The notes: a model not told the origin generated them from the sequence alone. 64,000 nt of DNA from Bacteroidota bacterium (GCA_018268035.1 JAFDXI010000089.1:83007-147006); one strand, 5' to 3'; shown: positions 16,205 to 25,343, counted from the stretch's first letter. A program made the numbers and translations.

Positions 16205-17449
16205 ATGAAAGGTTGCCAAATCATCATCAATATTGGCCTGCTTGTCAATACCAGGAATGAAAACAAGCTATTGAGGGGCGCTGCACTATCTGAGTTGCCC
16301 TGCATTGAAAATGCTTTCCTGAAAATCGAAAATGGCAGGATTGCTGATTATGGTAAGATGAGTGAATTACCTGCTCCAACCACAACAGAAAATATTTATG
16401 ATGCAAGTGGCGGATATGTTTCGCCAGGATGGTGTGATAGTCATACACACCTGGTGTTTGCGGCAAGTAGAGAGAATGAATTTGTTGATAAGATTAAAGG
16501 ATTGAGTTATGCTGATATTGCAGCCAAAGGTGGTGGTATTTTACAATCAGCCATCAGGTTGCAAGCCATGAGTGAAGATGATTTGTTTAATCACGCAATG
16601 ATTAGATTGAATGAAGTGATGAGGCTGGGGACTACAGCCATCGAAATCAAAAGTGGTTATGGTTTAAGTGTGGATGCAGAATTAAAAATGCTGAGGGTTG
16701 TTCAACGTATTAAAAATATTGCCCCAATTCCAATAAAAGCTACTTTCCTCGGGGCACACGCTTATCCGCTGTTATACAAAAATGATCATGAAAAATATAT
16801 CCGCCTGATTGAAGATGAAATGTTGCCCAACATAGCAAAAGAAAACTTAGCAGATTATATTGATGTGTTTTGCGAGCAGGGATTTTTTTCTGTTGATGTA
16901 ATGAAACGCATTTGTTCTTCAGGTATTCTTTATGGTTTAAAACCAAAACTGCATGTGAACCAACTCAACAGCATTGGCGGCATTGAAGCAGCGATTAAAA
17001 TGAATGCGCTAAGCGTTGACCATCTTGAGACAATGACCGATAGTGATATTGAAAAAATTTCATCATCCGATACTATTGGCACGATGTTACCAACTGCTGC
17101 ATATTTTTTAAGGATGCAATATCCACCTGCAAGAAAACTGATTGACAAAGGTTGTGCAGTTGCTTTAGCTTCTGATTACAACCCAGGTTCATCACCGAGT
17201 GGCAATATGAATATTGTAGTCTCAATGAGTTGTATCCAGATGCGGATGTTACCTGAAGAAGCAGTCAATGCTGCAACTATAAATGCAGCCTATGCAATGG
17301 AACTGGAAGATGAAGTTGGCAGTATAATGATTGGAAAAAAAGCAAATCTCCTGTTTACAAAAAAGCTACCATCCCTTGCTTATTTTCCATATTCATTTGG
17401 CAGCAATCTGATTGAAAAAGTAATGATCAATGGAAATTTCCTTGAATAG
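16205..17449 (+). CDS. hutI: Imidazolonepropionase
   Basis: Third enzyme of histidine degradation; hydrolyses imidazolone-5-propionate to N-formimino-glutamate. 414 aa, as usual. Amidohydrolase metal site: His80 and His82 in DSHTHLVFA, the LGAHAYP histidine (about 180), LHVNQL (about 252), and the Asp of ALASDYNPG (about 327). The KSGYGL substrate loop is present. hutU, hutH and the formimino-glutamate enzymes are not in this window, so the pathway is scattered. It converges with the isoaspartyl peptidase gene with only 1 bp between stops. Confidence 0.95.
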   Translation: MKGCQIIINIGLLVNTRNENKLLRGAALSELPCIENAFLKIENGRIADYGKMSELPAPTTTENIYDASGGYVSPGWCDSHTHLVFAASRENEFVDKIKGLSYADIAAKGGGILQSAIRLQAMSEDDLFNHAMIRLNEVMRLGTTAIEIKSGYGLSVDAELKMLRVVQRIKNIAPIPIKATFLGAHAYPLLYKNDHEKYIRLIEDEMLPNIAKENLADYIDVFCEQGFFSVDVMKRICSSGILYGLKPKLHVNQLNSIGGIEAAIKMNALSVDHLETMTDSDIEKISSSDTIGTMLPTAAYFLRMQYPPARKLIDKGCAVALASDYNPGSSPSGNMNIVVSMSCIQMRMLPEEAVNAATINAAYAMELEDEVGSIMIGKKANLLFTKKLPSLAYFPYSFGSNLIEKVMINGNFLE

Positions 17450-17450
17450 T

Positions 17451-18383
17451 TTATCTGTAAATCTTTACTTCTTCAATACCATCACTTGTTTTCACACCAC
17501 GATACATGCCTTCACAATTAAATAATAAAGCATAATTGCCTTTGGCATCAACACCAATCATTCCACCTTCACCATTAATGGCTACCAGTTTTTCATTGAC
17601 CACTTTGTTCATGGCATCCTGCAGATCCATGCCTGCATATTCCATCAGGCAACTAACATCATACGCAGCAACAGCTTTGATAAATAATTCCCCATGACCT
17701 GTGCAACTGATAGCGCAGGTTTTATTATTGGCATAAGTGCCGCAACCAATCAAAGGACTATCACCTACACGGCCATAATTTTTATTTGTCATGCCACCGG
17801 TACTTGTTGCAGCAGCAATATTTCCATGCATATCACAGGCGACTGCACCAACTGTTCCAAACTTTTTATCAATGATTTGTTGAGTTGAATGATCTAAAGC
17901 AACATCATCAGAATCACGCATTGCCTGCCACTGATCAAAACGAAATTGTGAATAGAAATAATCATCAGGTTCTATAGTAATTTTTTGAGTCCGTGCAAAC
18001 ACATCAGCACCTTCACCACTGAGTAACACATGTTCACTATTGCGCATAACGGCAGTAGCAAGTTCAACAGGGTTACGAACATTATGCACACCACACACAG
18101 CGCCTGCAGCCATATCAATACCATTCATTACTGCAGCATCCATTTCATGCAAACCAGTTTTAGTAAACACAGAGCCACGGCCTGCATTGAATAAAATATT
18201 ATTCTCCAGTTCAACAGTAGCAGCAATCACAGCATCCATTGATGTGCCTCCTTTTTCCAAAACTGAATAGCCTTTTTGCAAAGCCTGTTGCAAGCCTTGT
18301 GTATATGCTTTCTCCAGGGCAGGCGTCATATCTTCTTTCAGTATTGTGCCAGCGCCACCATGTATTGCTAATGTATATTTCAT
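17451..18383 (-). CDS. iaaA: Isoaspartyl peptidase / plant-type L-asparaginase
   Basis: 310 aa N-terminal-nucleophile hydrolase precursor. It should self-cleave before Thr177 (FG-TVGAVACD) to give alpha and beta chains. N-terminal AIHGGAGT and the NAGRGSVFT loop belong to the alpha chain; ATSTGGMTNKNYGRVGDSPLIGCGTYA belongs to the beta-chain active site (Gly-Gly-Met-Thr and Arg-Val-Gly-Asp). Removes isoaspartyl residues from damaged dipeptides and hydrolyses asparagine. No signal peptide in this copy. It is transcribed in the same direction as the APC permease at 18513, 129 bp apart, which could supply or export amino acids. Confidence 0.93.
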   Translation of the reverse strand: MKYTLAIHGGAGTILKEDMTPALEKAYTQGLQQALQKGYSVLEKGGTSMDAVIAATVELENNILFNAGRGSVFTKTGLHEMDAAVMNGIDMAAGAVCGVHNVRNPVELATAVMRNSEHVLLSGEGADVFARTQKITIEPDDYFYSQFRFDQWQAMRDSDDVALDHSTQQIIDKKFGTVGAVACDMHGNIAAATSTGGMTNKNYGRVGDSPLIGCGTYANNKTCAISCTGHGELFIKAVAAYDVSCLMEYAGMDLQDAMNKVVNEKLVAINGEGGMIGVDAKGNYALLFNCEGMYRGVKTSDGIEEVKIYR

Positions 18384-18512
18384 TTTATTTGAAATTGGTT
18401 TATTGAAAAATAAAATGATAAAACTTTCATGAAAATATTTTACTGATACATTTTCTAAGCATCAAAATTATACCTGCAATTATTTTCAGAAACAAAAAAG
18501 GTTTTCATAACA

Positions 18513-19946
18513 TCATTTCTTTTTCTCAGCAAGTGCAATATAATATAAAGGAATTCCAACCAGTGTAATCCCTAATCCCCAGAGCGAATATGTGGGCGAT
18601 GTGTAAACCAGACCTACACAAAAAGCCAAAGCCAGTATAATATAAATAAGTGGCAATACAGGATAGCCAAATGCTTTGTAAGGTCTGGGTATGTCCGGTC
18701 TTTTCGCCCTTAAAACAAATATGCCCGAGATAGTGATGACATAAAAGATTACGACTACAAAGGAAACCATTGTCAGCAGGTCGCCATATTTGCCACTTAA
18801 GCAAAGTAAGCTTGCTACTAAACATTGAATCCACAAAGCATAAGAAGGAACTGCATTTTTATTGAGTGTACCTGTCTTTTTGAAAAACAATCCATCATTG
18901 GCCATTGTATAATAAACACGAGCACCAGCCAATATCAAACCATTATTACAACCAAATGTTGAAACCATTATCATCACAGCAATGACGATTGTGCCGGCGC
19001 TGCCGAAAATATTATTTGCTGCTGCAATTGCCACACGGTCATTTTCTGCAAAAGCAATTCCATTCATAGGCAACACATACACATACATCAGATTGGTAGC
19101 AAAATAAATTAAGGTAACAGTCAGTGTCCCGAGAAATAAACTCAAGCCAATATTTCTTTGTGGATTTTTTATTTCGCCTGCAATAAAAGTTACATTATTC
19201 CATGCATCACTACTGAAGATAGATCCAACCATTGAAACAGCTATGGCTCCAATCAACGTACTTGTATTGATAGGTTGCCATACAGAAACTGCGTTAGTAT
19301 CAGTGAGCATGATAGCCTGTATAGGCTTAAACCCATTATGCCAGTTGGCATCCCAGAAATTTTCTTTCACCAGGAAAAAGCCAAAAATGGTCAATCCAAA
19401 CAGTGATAAAAGTTTGACGGTAGTAAAAGTTGTCTGAATAATCTTTCCGGCCTTAATACCTTTAGTATTGGTATAAGTAAGAAAAATAATCATGATAATA
19501 GCCAGTACTTGCGAAGCAGAAAATTTTAAGAATCCAAGGTCAAGTAAAATATTATTCTCACCAACAGATGGAATAAGATATGCAGTAAACTTACTGAAAG
19601 CAACACCTACTGCTGCAATAGTGGCTGTTTGTATGACAGCAAAAAAACTCCAACCATATAAAAATCCCGCTAAGGGATTAAATGCTTCTTTCAGATAAAC
19701 ATATTGCCCCCCTGCTTTAGGATACATACTACTTAACTCGCCATAACTCACAGCAGCAGTGATTGTCATAAACCCTGTAATCAGCCAAACAATAGTCAGC
19801 CATCCGGCACTTCCAACATGACGTGTAATATCAGCGCTCACTATAAAAATTCCTGAACCAATCATGCTACCAGCAACAATCATTGTTGCATCAATTAAGC
19901 CAAGTGTTGGTTTAAAATGTGTTTTGGTTTCATCCATATTATACAT
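18513..19946 (-). CDS. APC-family amino acid permease
   Basis: 477 aa with about 12 membrane helices. The first helix carries the APC signature GSMIGSGIFIVSADI (about 26-40), part of the unwound substrate-binding region, and the family-typical IKNPQRNIG loop is near residue 263. It resembles the LAT/YfnA-like branch. A proton- or exchange-coupled uptake of amino acids is likely; the exact substrate is unknown. Starts: ATG 19946 or 19937. A terminator-like hairpin ends only 4 nt upstream of the first ATG, so transcription into this gene may depend on read-through or a promoter inside that spacer. Confidence 0.9.
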   Translation of the reverse strand: MYNMDETKTHFKPTLGLIDATMIVAGSMIGSGIFIVSADITRHVGSAGWLTIVWLITGFMTITAAVSYGELSSMYPKAGGQYVYLKEAFNPLAGFLYGWSFFAVIQTATIAAVGVAFSKFTAYLIPSVGENNILLDLGFLKFSASQVLAIIMIIFLTYTNTKGIKAGKIIQTTFTTVKLLSLFGLTIFGFFLVKENFWDANWHNGFKPIQAIMLTDTNAVSVWQPINTSTLIGAIAVSMVGSIFSSDAWNNVTFIAGEIKNPQRNIGLSLFLGTLTVTLIYFATNLMYVYVLPMNGIAFAENDRVAIAAANNIFGSAGTIVIAVMIMVSTFGCNNGLILAGARVYYTMANDGLFFKKTGTLNKNAVPSYALWIQCLVASLLCLSGKYGDLLTMVSFVVVIFYVITISGIFVLRAKRPDIPRPYKAFGYPVLPLIYIILALAFCVGLVYTSPTYSLWGLGITLVGIPLYYIALAEKKK

Positions 19947-19949
19947 TAA

Positions 19950-19974
19950 AAATCCCGTTTAATGAACGGGATTT
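19950..19974 (-). terminator. Terminator/attenuator immediately before the APC permease
   Basis: AAATCCCGTT at 19950-19959 and AACGGGATTT at 19965-19974 form a perfect 10-bp stem with a 5-nt loop. On the minus strand it ends in TTTTT. It follows the OmpH gene and stops 3-4 nt short of the permease start. Confidence 0.65.
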
Positions 19975-19996
19975 GAAGTTAGCAAAATAACAATCA

Positions 19997-20018
19997 ATAA
20001 TTAATTAATTAATTAATT
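19997..20018. repeat. AATT tetranucleotide run
   Basis: Roughly five tandem AATT units (AATTAATTAATTAATT core) between the OmpH stop and the downstream hairpin. Simple sequence; a possible slippage site with no coding consequence. Confidence 0.7.
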
Positions 20019-20032
20019 GATTTTACTCTTAA

Positions 20033-20623
20033 TTATTTCTTTGCTTCTTTATAAGAAGCGTTTAACTGATCTATTATTTCGGGTGTTATATTCCTCAAAG
20101 TGTCTTTATAATAAATCATATCATCACTGCTGCTGGCAAAAACAAATTCATATCCTTTTTTTGCACTATAGTCTTTCAGGAATGATTGAATTTTATTTTT
20201 CAGGTCAAGCATTTTTTGCATGTATTCGCCCTGGAAGTTTTGACTCAGGCTCTGTTGCTGTTGAGAATAATAATTATCAAGCCTTGCAAGGTCTTCCTGC
20301 ATCTGGCTTTGCTCTACTTGCGAAAGCGTTGCGCCACGCCTGTTATAATCATTTACTTTATCCTGGTATTGTTTACGAATGCCATTTAGTTTTGCTTCCA
20401 TGGCATCGTTTTTGGATTTCAGATAGTTTCGTGTTTCTTTTGCAAACGTGTAATACTTCTCAAGCGTATCTAAATCAAAATATGCTACCCGAAAAGTTGC
20501 CTGAGGCAAATTTTGATTCTTCGTTGTCGTAACTGGTGTATTTTTTTGTTGAAAAAATGAATAATACAAATAGGCTACAGCCAACAATAAAATAATATTC
20601 AATGATAATAAAGCTTTATTCAT
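20033..20623 (-). CDS. OmpH/Skp-family periplasmic chaperone
   Basis: 196 aa. An uncleaved or cleaved N-terminal hydrophobic segment (residues 4-24) exports it. The sequence FRVAYFDLDTLEKYY is the first beta strand of the Skp trimerisation body. A long charged coiled coil follows (about 60-150: RNYLKSKNDAMEAKLNGIRK and onward), and the chain returns to the body domain near 160-190 (GYEFVFASSSDDMIYYKD). Skp-like proteins hold outer-membrane proteins soluble during transit. Unlike many ompH genes it is not beside bamA here. Minus-strand monocistronic unit ending at the hairpin at 19950-19974. Confidence 0.85.
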   Translation of the reverse strand: MNKALLSLNIILLLAVAYLYYSFFQQKNTPVTTTKNQNLPQATFRVAYFDLDTLEKYYTFAKETRNYLKSKNDAMEAKLNGIRKQYQDKVNDYNRRGATLSQVEQSQMQEDLARLDNYYSQQQQSLSQNFQGEYMQKMLDLKNKIQSFLKDYSAKKGYEFVFASSSDDMIYYKDTLRNITPEIIDQLNASYKEAKK

Positions 20624-20854
20624 TCAAACCATTTAAAGGCCGTGAAGGTAAAAATTTAAGCCTCTATAAAATTGTTAAATCAGAATATGTAATATCAATG
20701 AAAAAGTAAAGGATTTATTGAAGTTGTTTTCTACAATAATATCATTAAAAGAGCAGTACTTGTTGCACATAAAAATTAAATTAGTACTGATACAACAAGT
20801 AATCAACAAACAGAAATTTATGCTGGGCAATGTATTTCAAGAAATAAAATAAGA

Positions 20855-22402
20855 TTAGAATTTTATTTCTTCATCCTGAGAGTCAAATACATGAAATTCT
20901 GTAAAGTAATTATCAGGATTTGATTTCACACGGATGCGGGTTTTGTATTTACGGTTCCATTTCCATGAAATAGAAAAAATACCTTTTGTCAAATGAGAAT
21001 ATAAGATAGGATGAACTCTTATAGTCAGATTTTTATGTTGATGAGTCACAAGATAATTCAACCGGTTCTCAATTTCATCAACCAGTAATAAAGTGGGTGA
21101 TACTTTACCCGTGCCTTTACAAGAAGGACAAACTTCTGAAGTATTGATATTCACTTCCGGTCTCATCCGCTGCCTGGTTATTTGCATCAGGCCAAATTTT
21201 GATATTGGCAAAACAGCATGTTTTGCCCGGTCTGCTTTCATAAAGCCATCCATTGCATCCTGCAACTTCCTTTTGTTATCGGGTAATTTCATATCAATGA
21301 AATCAACAACGATAATACCTCCAATATCGCGAAGCCTTAACTGCCTCGCTATCTCTTCTGCAGCTTCAAGATTTGTTGCCAAAGCATTTTCTTCCTGGTT
21401 ATTGCTTACACTTTTGTAACCACTATTTACATCAATAACATGTAGTGCTTCAGTATGCTCAATAATCAAGTAGGCCCCGCTTGGCAGGTTTACTGTTTTT
21501 CCAAATGATGCTTTCACTTGTTTAGAAACACCATATTGGTCGAATATTGGTGTACCATTAATATGGCTGCTTACAATCTCAGCTTTTTCTGGTGCAATTT
21601 TCTGGATATAAGATCTGGTATCATTAAAAATATTTCGGTCATTAATCACAATTCTATTAAAATCTTCTGTCAGTAAATCACGAAGTATGCTTGTAGTCTT
21701 ATCTTGTTCACTCAATATTTTCGCCGGGGCTACTGCGCCCCTCAGGTTACTTTGTATGCTTTTCCAGGTAGCAATTAACATTGAAAGGTCTTCGTGCAGT
21801 TCTGCACTATTCTTCCCTTCAGCAGCAGTACGGACAATAACACCAAAGTTTTTTGGTTTGATTGCATCAATAATTTTCTGTAACCTTTTTCTTTCCTCTG
21901 CACTGTGAATTTTTTTTGAAACAGCAACTATATCATTAAATGGAGTGATAACAACAAATCTGCCGGGCAATGAGATTTCGCAACTTAATCTTGGTCCTTT
22001 TGCAGCAATAGGCTCTTTTAATATCTGCACCAGGATCTCAGGTTTCCCTTTGATAACTTCATTGATTTTCCCAGTCTTGACAATTTCAGGTTCAGGTTCA
22101 AATGCAGAAAAGTCCAGGTCTTCCCCTTCTTTAGCCTGCATTGTGAGTTGAGTAAATTTTAATATCGAACGAATATAAGGGCTCAAATCAGTATAATGCA
22201 GGAAGGCATCTTTTTCAAACCCGACATCTATAAAAGCAGCATTCAATCCGGGAATCAGTTTTTTAACTTTGCCAAGATATAAATCACCAACAGCAAAGTT
22301 TGCATCAGCTATTTCGTGATGTAATTCAACCAGCTTTTTGTTTTCTAATAAAGCTATTTCAACGCCGTTGGTCGTAGCGTTAATTATCATTTCTTTGTTC
22401 AC
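20855..22402 (-). CDS. rng: Ribonuclease E/G family endoribonuclease
   Basis: 515 aa, RNase G-sized with no C-terminal degradosome scaffold. I start at GTG 22402 (VNKEMIINAT), which matches the usual beginning MNKELIINAT; the frame extends to 22459 but with unlike sequence. An S1 RNA-binding region (about 35-125) contains GDLYLGKVKKLIPGLNAAFIDVG. Catalytic aspartates are in HVIDVNSGYKS and GGIIVVDFIDM. The zinc-link cysteines are in CPSCKGTG. Processes 16S rRNA 5' ends and decays mRNA. It is the last gene of the minus-strand run HU - TPR - small basic protein - rng, so its expression may be tied to ribosome-related genes. Confidence 0.93.
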   Translation of the reverse strand: MNKEMIINATTNGVEIALLENKKLVELHHEIADANFAVGDLYLGKVKKLIPGLNAAFIDVGFEKDAFLHYTDLSPYIRSILKFTQLTMQAKEGEDLDFSAFEPEPEIVKTGKINEVIKGKPEILVQILKEPIAAKGPRLSCEISLPGRFVVITPFNDIVAVSKKIHSAEERKRLQKIIDAIKPKNFGVIVRTAAEGKNSAELHEDLSMLIATWKSIQSNLRGAVAPAKILSEQDKTTSILRDLLTEDFNRIVINDRNIFNDTRSYIQKIAPEKAEIVSSHINGTPIFDQYGVSKQVKASFGKTVNLPSGAYLIIEHTEALHVIDVNSGYKSVSNNQEENALATNLEAAEEIARQLRLRDIGGIIVVDFIDMKLPDNKRKLQDAMDGFMKADRAKHAVLPISKFGLMQITRQRMRPEVNINTSEVCPSCKGTGKVSPTLLLVDEIENRLNYLVTHQHKNLTIRVHPILYSHLTKGIFSISWKWNRKYKTRIRVKSNPDNYFTEFHVFDSQDEEIKF

Positions 22403-22514
22403 AAAATCATCTTTATATACACCATAAATTAAAAATTTGCATTGCGCAATCATGCACATGCATCATTAAATTCGAAGGAGGAAAGGTAAGGTAAAGGATA
22501 GGGAGGATAAATAC

Positions 22515-22546
22515 CGGCGCATCAGATATAAACCTTTACTGCGCCG
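22515..22546 (-). promoter_or_regulatory. Hairpin between the small basic protein gene and rng
   Basis: CGGCGCA (22515-22521) and TGCGCCG (22540-22546) form a perfect 7-bp GC-rich stem with an 18-nt loop in AT-rich spacer. There is no T-run. It lies in the probable rng leader, where RNase E/G genes are often autoregulated by cleavage; the link is inference. Confidence 0.4.
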
Positions 22547-22556
22547 ATAATCAAAT

Positions 22557-22652
22557 TTATTTGTTTTTCTTTTTATGGCGATTTTTTCTCAATCTCTTTT
22601 TTCTTTTGTGCGTCGCAATTTTATGACGTTTTCTTTTTTTACCACAAGGCAT
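22557..22652 (-). CDS. 31-residue highly basic protein, ribosomal-protein-like
   Basis: ATG at 22652, stop at 22557; 31 aa, beginning MPCGKKRKRHKIATHKRK and ending in RLRKNRHKKKNK. About 60 percent of residues are Lys, Arg or His, with no acidic residue. I recall near-identical short proteins (MPSGKKRKRHK...) being conserved upstream of rng in many Bacteroidota. The KRKKRLRKNRHKKK core resembles short RNA-binding ribosomal proteins such as bTHX or the mS38/AURKAIP1 C-terminus. It is probably a small ribosome-associated protein; the exact family assignment is unproven. It sits 24 bp after the TPR gene and 155 bp before rng. Confidence 0.75.
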   Translation of the reverse strand: MPCGKKRKRHKIATHKRKKRLRKNRHKKKNK

Positions 22653-22676
22653 ACCGAATAATTTTTGTTTTAATTT

Positions 22677-23522
22677 TTATTGTAATGATTTGATTCTATC
22701 CTGAATTTCTTTTCTTGCTTCAGGTATCTGTACAAAGTTTAAAGAAGCTTCATACCACCTTATCGCGTTGGTTTTATCACCTGTTCTTTCATACGCACCA
22801 GCAAGATTTAATATTGCTTCAATATTATCCGGTTGCTTTTTTACAACAGTTAAAAACCTTTCAATTGCTTTATCGTATTGGCCACTCTGAATACCACCCA
22901 AACCAAGCATCATTTGCGCATACATATTATCAGGATTTTTATCTGCAATCTCTTTTATAGCAAGTATCCCCTGCATTGGATTACCAGAAATATTACCAAA
23001 CATGTAACAAACACCAATACCTATTTTGGAAGAATCATTATTGGGATTTATTGTAAGCGCTTTATCAAACATCTCTTTGGCTTGTGTAGCCATCCATCGC
23101 TGCATAGATGGGTCTGATGAAGACATCATGTCATCTAAAAGCAAATGGGCAGCAAAAGTGAGGCTTTTTTCAGAATTTTCCAACTTTGCGGCTTCCCCTG
23201 CATAATAAGCACCTATTTCCCTGTGTTTCAAAGTATCACTCCAATATGAAGCTAATTGATGAAATACATGAATTTGCTGATCCCGTACATCACCCCTTAC
23301 CACTGCATTTTCTAATTGGGCTAACTTTTGAATTTGTAGCGGACTCAGGTTTTCTTTGAATTTCGAAATGACCTGTTCTGTAGTTAACACTGAAGGCATA
23401 TTGGTTGCCGGCTGTGCAGCAACTGGTTCGGTTTTATCAGGATCAACTGTTTTGCCAAAGAAAAATAAGCCTGCCAATAAAATAATACCAGCAGAAATTA
23501 AAATCAATTGTTGTTTTCGCAC
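22677..23522 (-). CDS. Membrane-anchored TPR protein
   Basis: 281 aa. N-terminal membrane anchor (about 6-22, LILISAGIILLAGLFFF), a Pro/Ala-rich linker, then helical repeats. Residues about 150-275 contain three TPR units (AKEMFDKALTINPNNDSS, GQYDKAIERFLTVVKKQPDN, GDKTNAIRWYEASLNF). It lies 22 bp after the HU gene in the same direction, an arrangement (HU - TPR - rng) I believe is common in Chitinophagaceae. Periplasmic or cytoplasmic orientation cannot be fixed, but the KQQ before the anchor suggests N-in. Likely a protein-protein scaffold; no specific role known. Confidence 0.8.
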   Translation of the reverse strand: MRKQQLILISAGIILLAGLFFFGKTVDPDKTEPVAAQPATNMPSVLTTEQVISKFKENLSPLQIQKLAQLENAVVRGDVRDQQIHVFHQLASYWSDTLKHREIGAYYAGEAAKLENSEKSLTFAAHLLLDDMMSSSDPSMQRWMATQAKEMFDKALTINPNNDSSKIGIGVCYMFGNISGNPMQGILAIKEIADKNPDNMYAQMMLGLGGIQSGQYDKAIERFLTVVKKQPDNIEAILNLAGAYERTGDKTNAIRWYEASLNFVQIPEARKEIQDRIKSLQ

Positions 23523-23544
23523 GTAAAAATTTTGAGCCGCAAAG

Positions 23545-23835
23545 TTACTGATCAGGATGGATTCCCTTCACTTCATTTACAAATTCTTTAGAAGGTTTGA
23601 ATGCGGGAATATAATGCTCCGGTATATGTACTGCAATATTTTTTTTAATATTACGACCAATTTTAGCAGCTCTTTTTTTTGTAATAAAACTTCCAAAACC
23701 CCTGATATAAATGTTTTCCCCTTTAGCAATATTTCCCTTAATTTCTTTTATCAGTGTTTCCACAGTAACCAACACATCTACTTTAGGGATGCCTGTTTTA
23801 TCTGATATGTTGTTGATAAGATCAGATTTGCGCAT
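23545..23835 (-). CDS. HU/IHF-family DNA-binding protein
   Basis: 96 aa from ATG 23835 (the frame extends upstream to 23904, but HU proteins begin MRKSDLINNIS as here). Dimerising N-terminal helices (DLINNISDKTGIPKVDVLVTV), then the beta-saddle with GFGSFITKKRAAKIGRN. The flexible arm includes IPEHYIPAFKPSKEF, where the classic Pro of the RNP motif is shifted (HIPEHYIPAFKPS). Nucleoid protein that bends DNA. First gene of the minus-strand run that ends with rng. A perfect -7 element is at 23865-23872. Confidence 0.93.
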   Translation of the reverse strand: MRKSDLINNISDKTGIPKVDVLVTVETLIKEIKGNIAKGENIYIRGFGSFITKKRAAKIGRNIKKNIAVHIPEHYIPAFKPSKEFVNEVKGIHPDQ

Positions 23836-23864
23836 GGTAAAAAGTTTTAAGATGAATATAAAAA

Positions 23865-23872
23865 CAAAGTTA
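23865..23872 (-). promoter_or_regulatory. Putative -7 element of the HU gene
   Basis: On the minus strand the sequence reads TAACTTTG, an exact TAnnTTTG match, about 30 nt upstream of the HU start codon. The -33 region is not recognisable. Confidence 0.4.
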
Positions 23873-23999
23873 AATGTAAAACATTCATTTTTAATAGAAA
23901 GCAAATTCAGGCATTTTTTTTAACCCTTGTAGCAAATAATACATGGAATGGTCGTTCGCATTTATTTAAAATATAGACATGGTCAGATATGCATGCTTA

Positions 24000-25175
24000 T
24001 CAATTTCCAGACGACCTGTTCACTTTTTCCCAAACTGCAGACTGTCTGCCCGAGATAAACCTGAAGAATCCCTGTATGACTGAAACATTCATAAAAACAA
24101 AATAACCGGCAAATTTTAAAGGCTTCATTTTCGAATCTGATGGAATAAAATTTGATAGAAAAGCAGTAAAATAAAAGAGAATCTGCAAAGAAAAAGCAAT
24201 AAGATAAAATAATTGATTATCAATTAATAATATAATTAAATTAGAAATAAAAATTAAAATAAGAGCCAAAGGGCTCAATGTCCATCTTAATACCCTGTGA
24301 GACAAGTATAAGAAAGTGAGCCTTTGGTGTTTCCAAAATTTCAACAAAGGCAATAACATAAGTATTGACTGAAAACCTCCTGCCGCTATTCTTACCTTCC
24401 TTTTCTTTTCATCTTCCAGGGTAGTAGATGCGAATTCAACAGCATAAGCTTCTGGTTCATATATAACCCTGAATCCCCTGCCTGCCACTTTTAAGGAAAT
24501 AACAAAATCGTCCAAAATAGTTGAAGCTGGCAAGTATTCATAAAGTTGTTTTCTTACAGAAAAAAGCTCACCAGCAGCCCCAACAACTGAATAGAAGTCT
24601 GAGTCGAGCTTTTTTAAGAAAGACTCATATTTCCAATACAAACCTTCCCTTCCACCAACATTTTCAGTATCATTCAAAGATTCCATTACTCTTTTTTCCC
24701 CGGCTACTCCCCCAACGACATCATTGTAATAATGCCGGGTTATATTTCTGATTGCATGCTGATTTAATAACGTATTGGCATCACTGATTATCAGGATTTC
24801 GTTATTTGCATTGGCAACTGCCCTATTTAGTGCTGCAGATTTTCCGGCCCTTTCTTTATCATGTAATAATCTTATCTGGGGATACTGGCTCACTATTTCC
24901 GGGGTTGAATCAGTTGAACCATCAGTAATAAAAATATATTCTATGGCTGATGAAGGATAATCCTGTTGCAGGGAGTTTTCTATTTTTTTTTCTATAATCG
25001 TACCCTCATTATAAGCGGCAACGATAAATGAGACCGTAGGGGAATATTCATTAGAATATTTTAGTTTTAGCTGAGGAAAAGCCTTATTCAGGACAAATAC
25101 AATTAACCCATATAAAAGGTAATTATACAGTACAATAAAAATGCATATATAAAAAACAATTTTCCAAAATAACAT
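24000..25175 (-). CDS. Membrane-bound family 2 glycosyltransferase
   Basis: 391 aa. One N-terminal membrane helix (about 5-30), a GT-A catalytic domain (about 45-275), and three or four C-terminal helices (about 290-375). GT2 motifs: VSFIVAAYNEG, the ITDGSTDST nucleotide site, SDANT as the DxD-equivalent, and a basic KRKVRIAAGG where processive enzymes have Q/RxxRW. Resembles polysaccharide synthases of the BcsA/HAS fold. It is divergent from, and 168 bp away from, the plus-strand glycan cluster that starts with the solo receiver at 25344; probably part of the same pathway. Confidence 0.85.
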   Translation of the reverse strand: MLFWKIVFYICIFIVLYNYLLYGLIVFVLNKAFPQLKLKYSNEYSPTVSFIVAAYNEGTIIEKKIENSLQQDYPSSAIEYIFITDGSTDSTPEIVSQYPQIRLLHDKERAGKSAALNRAVANANNEILIISDANTLLNQHAIRNITRHYYNDVVGGVAGEKRVMESLNDTENVGGREGLYWKYESFLKKLDSDFYSVVGAAGELFSVRKQLYEYLPASTILDDFVISLKVAGRGFRVIYEPEAYAVEFASTTLEDEKKRKVRIAAGGFQSILMLLPLLKFWKHQRLTFLYLSHRVLRWTLSPLALILIFISNLIILLIDNQLFYLIAFSLQILFYFTAFLSNFIPSDSKMKPLKFAGYFVFMNVSVIQGFFRFISGRQSAVWEKVNRSSGN

Positions 25176-25343
25176 ACTGCAATATAGGGTAATGAAACAT
25201 TCTCAAATCTAAATAATATTTACTGATGTTTTTTTTCGCGTTCCCGAGCATTTTTAAGACGTTTACCAATTTGGGGTTATTTGGAAGTTCTACTGAATGT
25301 AATTTTAACACTCTAATTTAATTGTCAATAGAAAGCTCAAGAA

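Noticed and set aside
19997..20018. AATT run as a replication-origin or binding-site cluster
   Set aside because: It is simple sequence only; no DnaA boxes or origin genes are near.
20017..20532. 171-codon plus-strand frame
   Set aside because: Antisense to the ompH-like gene, Leu/Cys/Tyr-rich as expected from the complement of a Lys/Gln-rich coiled coil.
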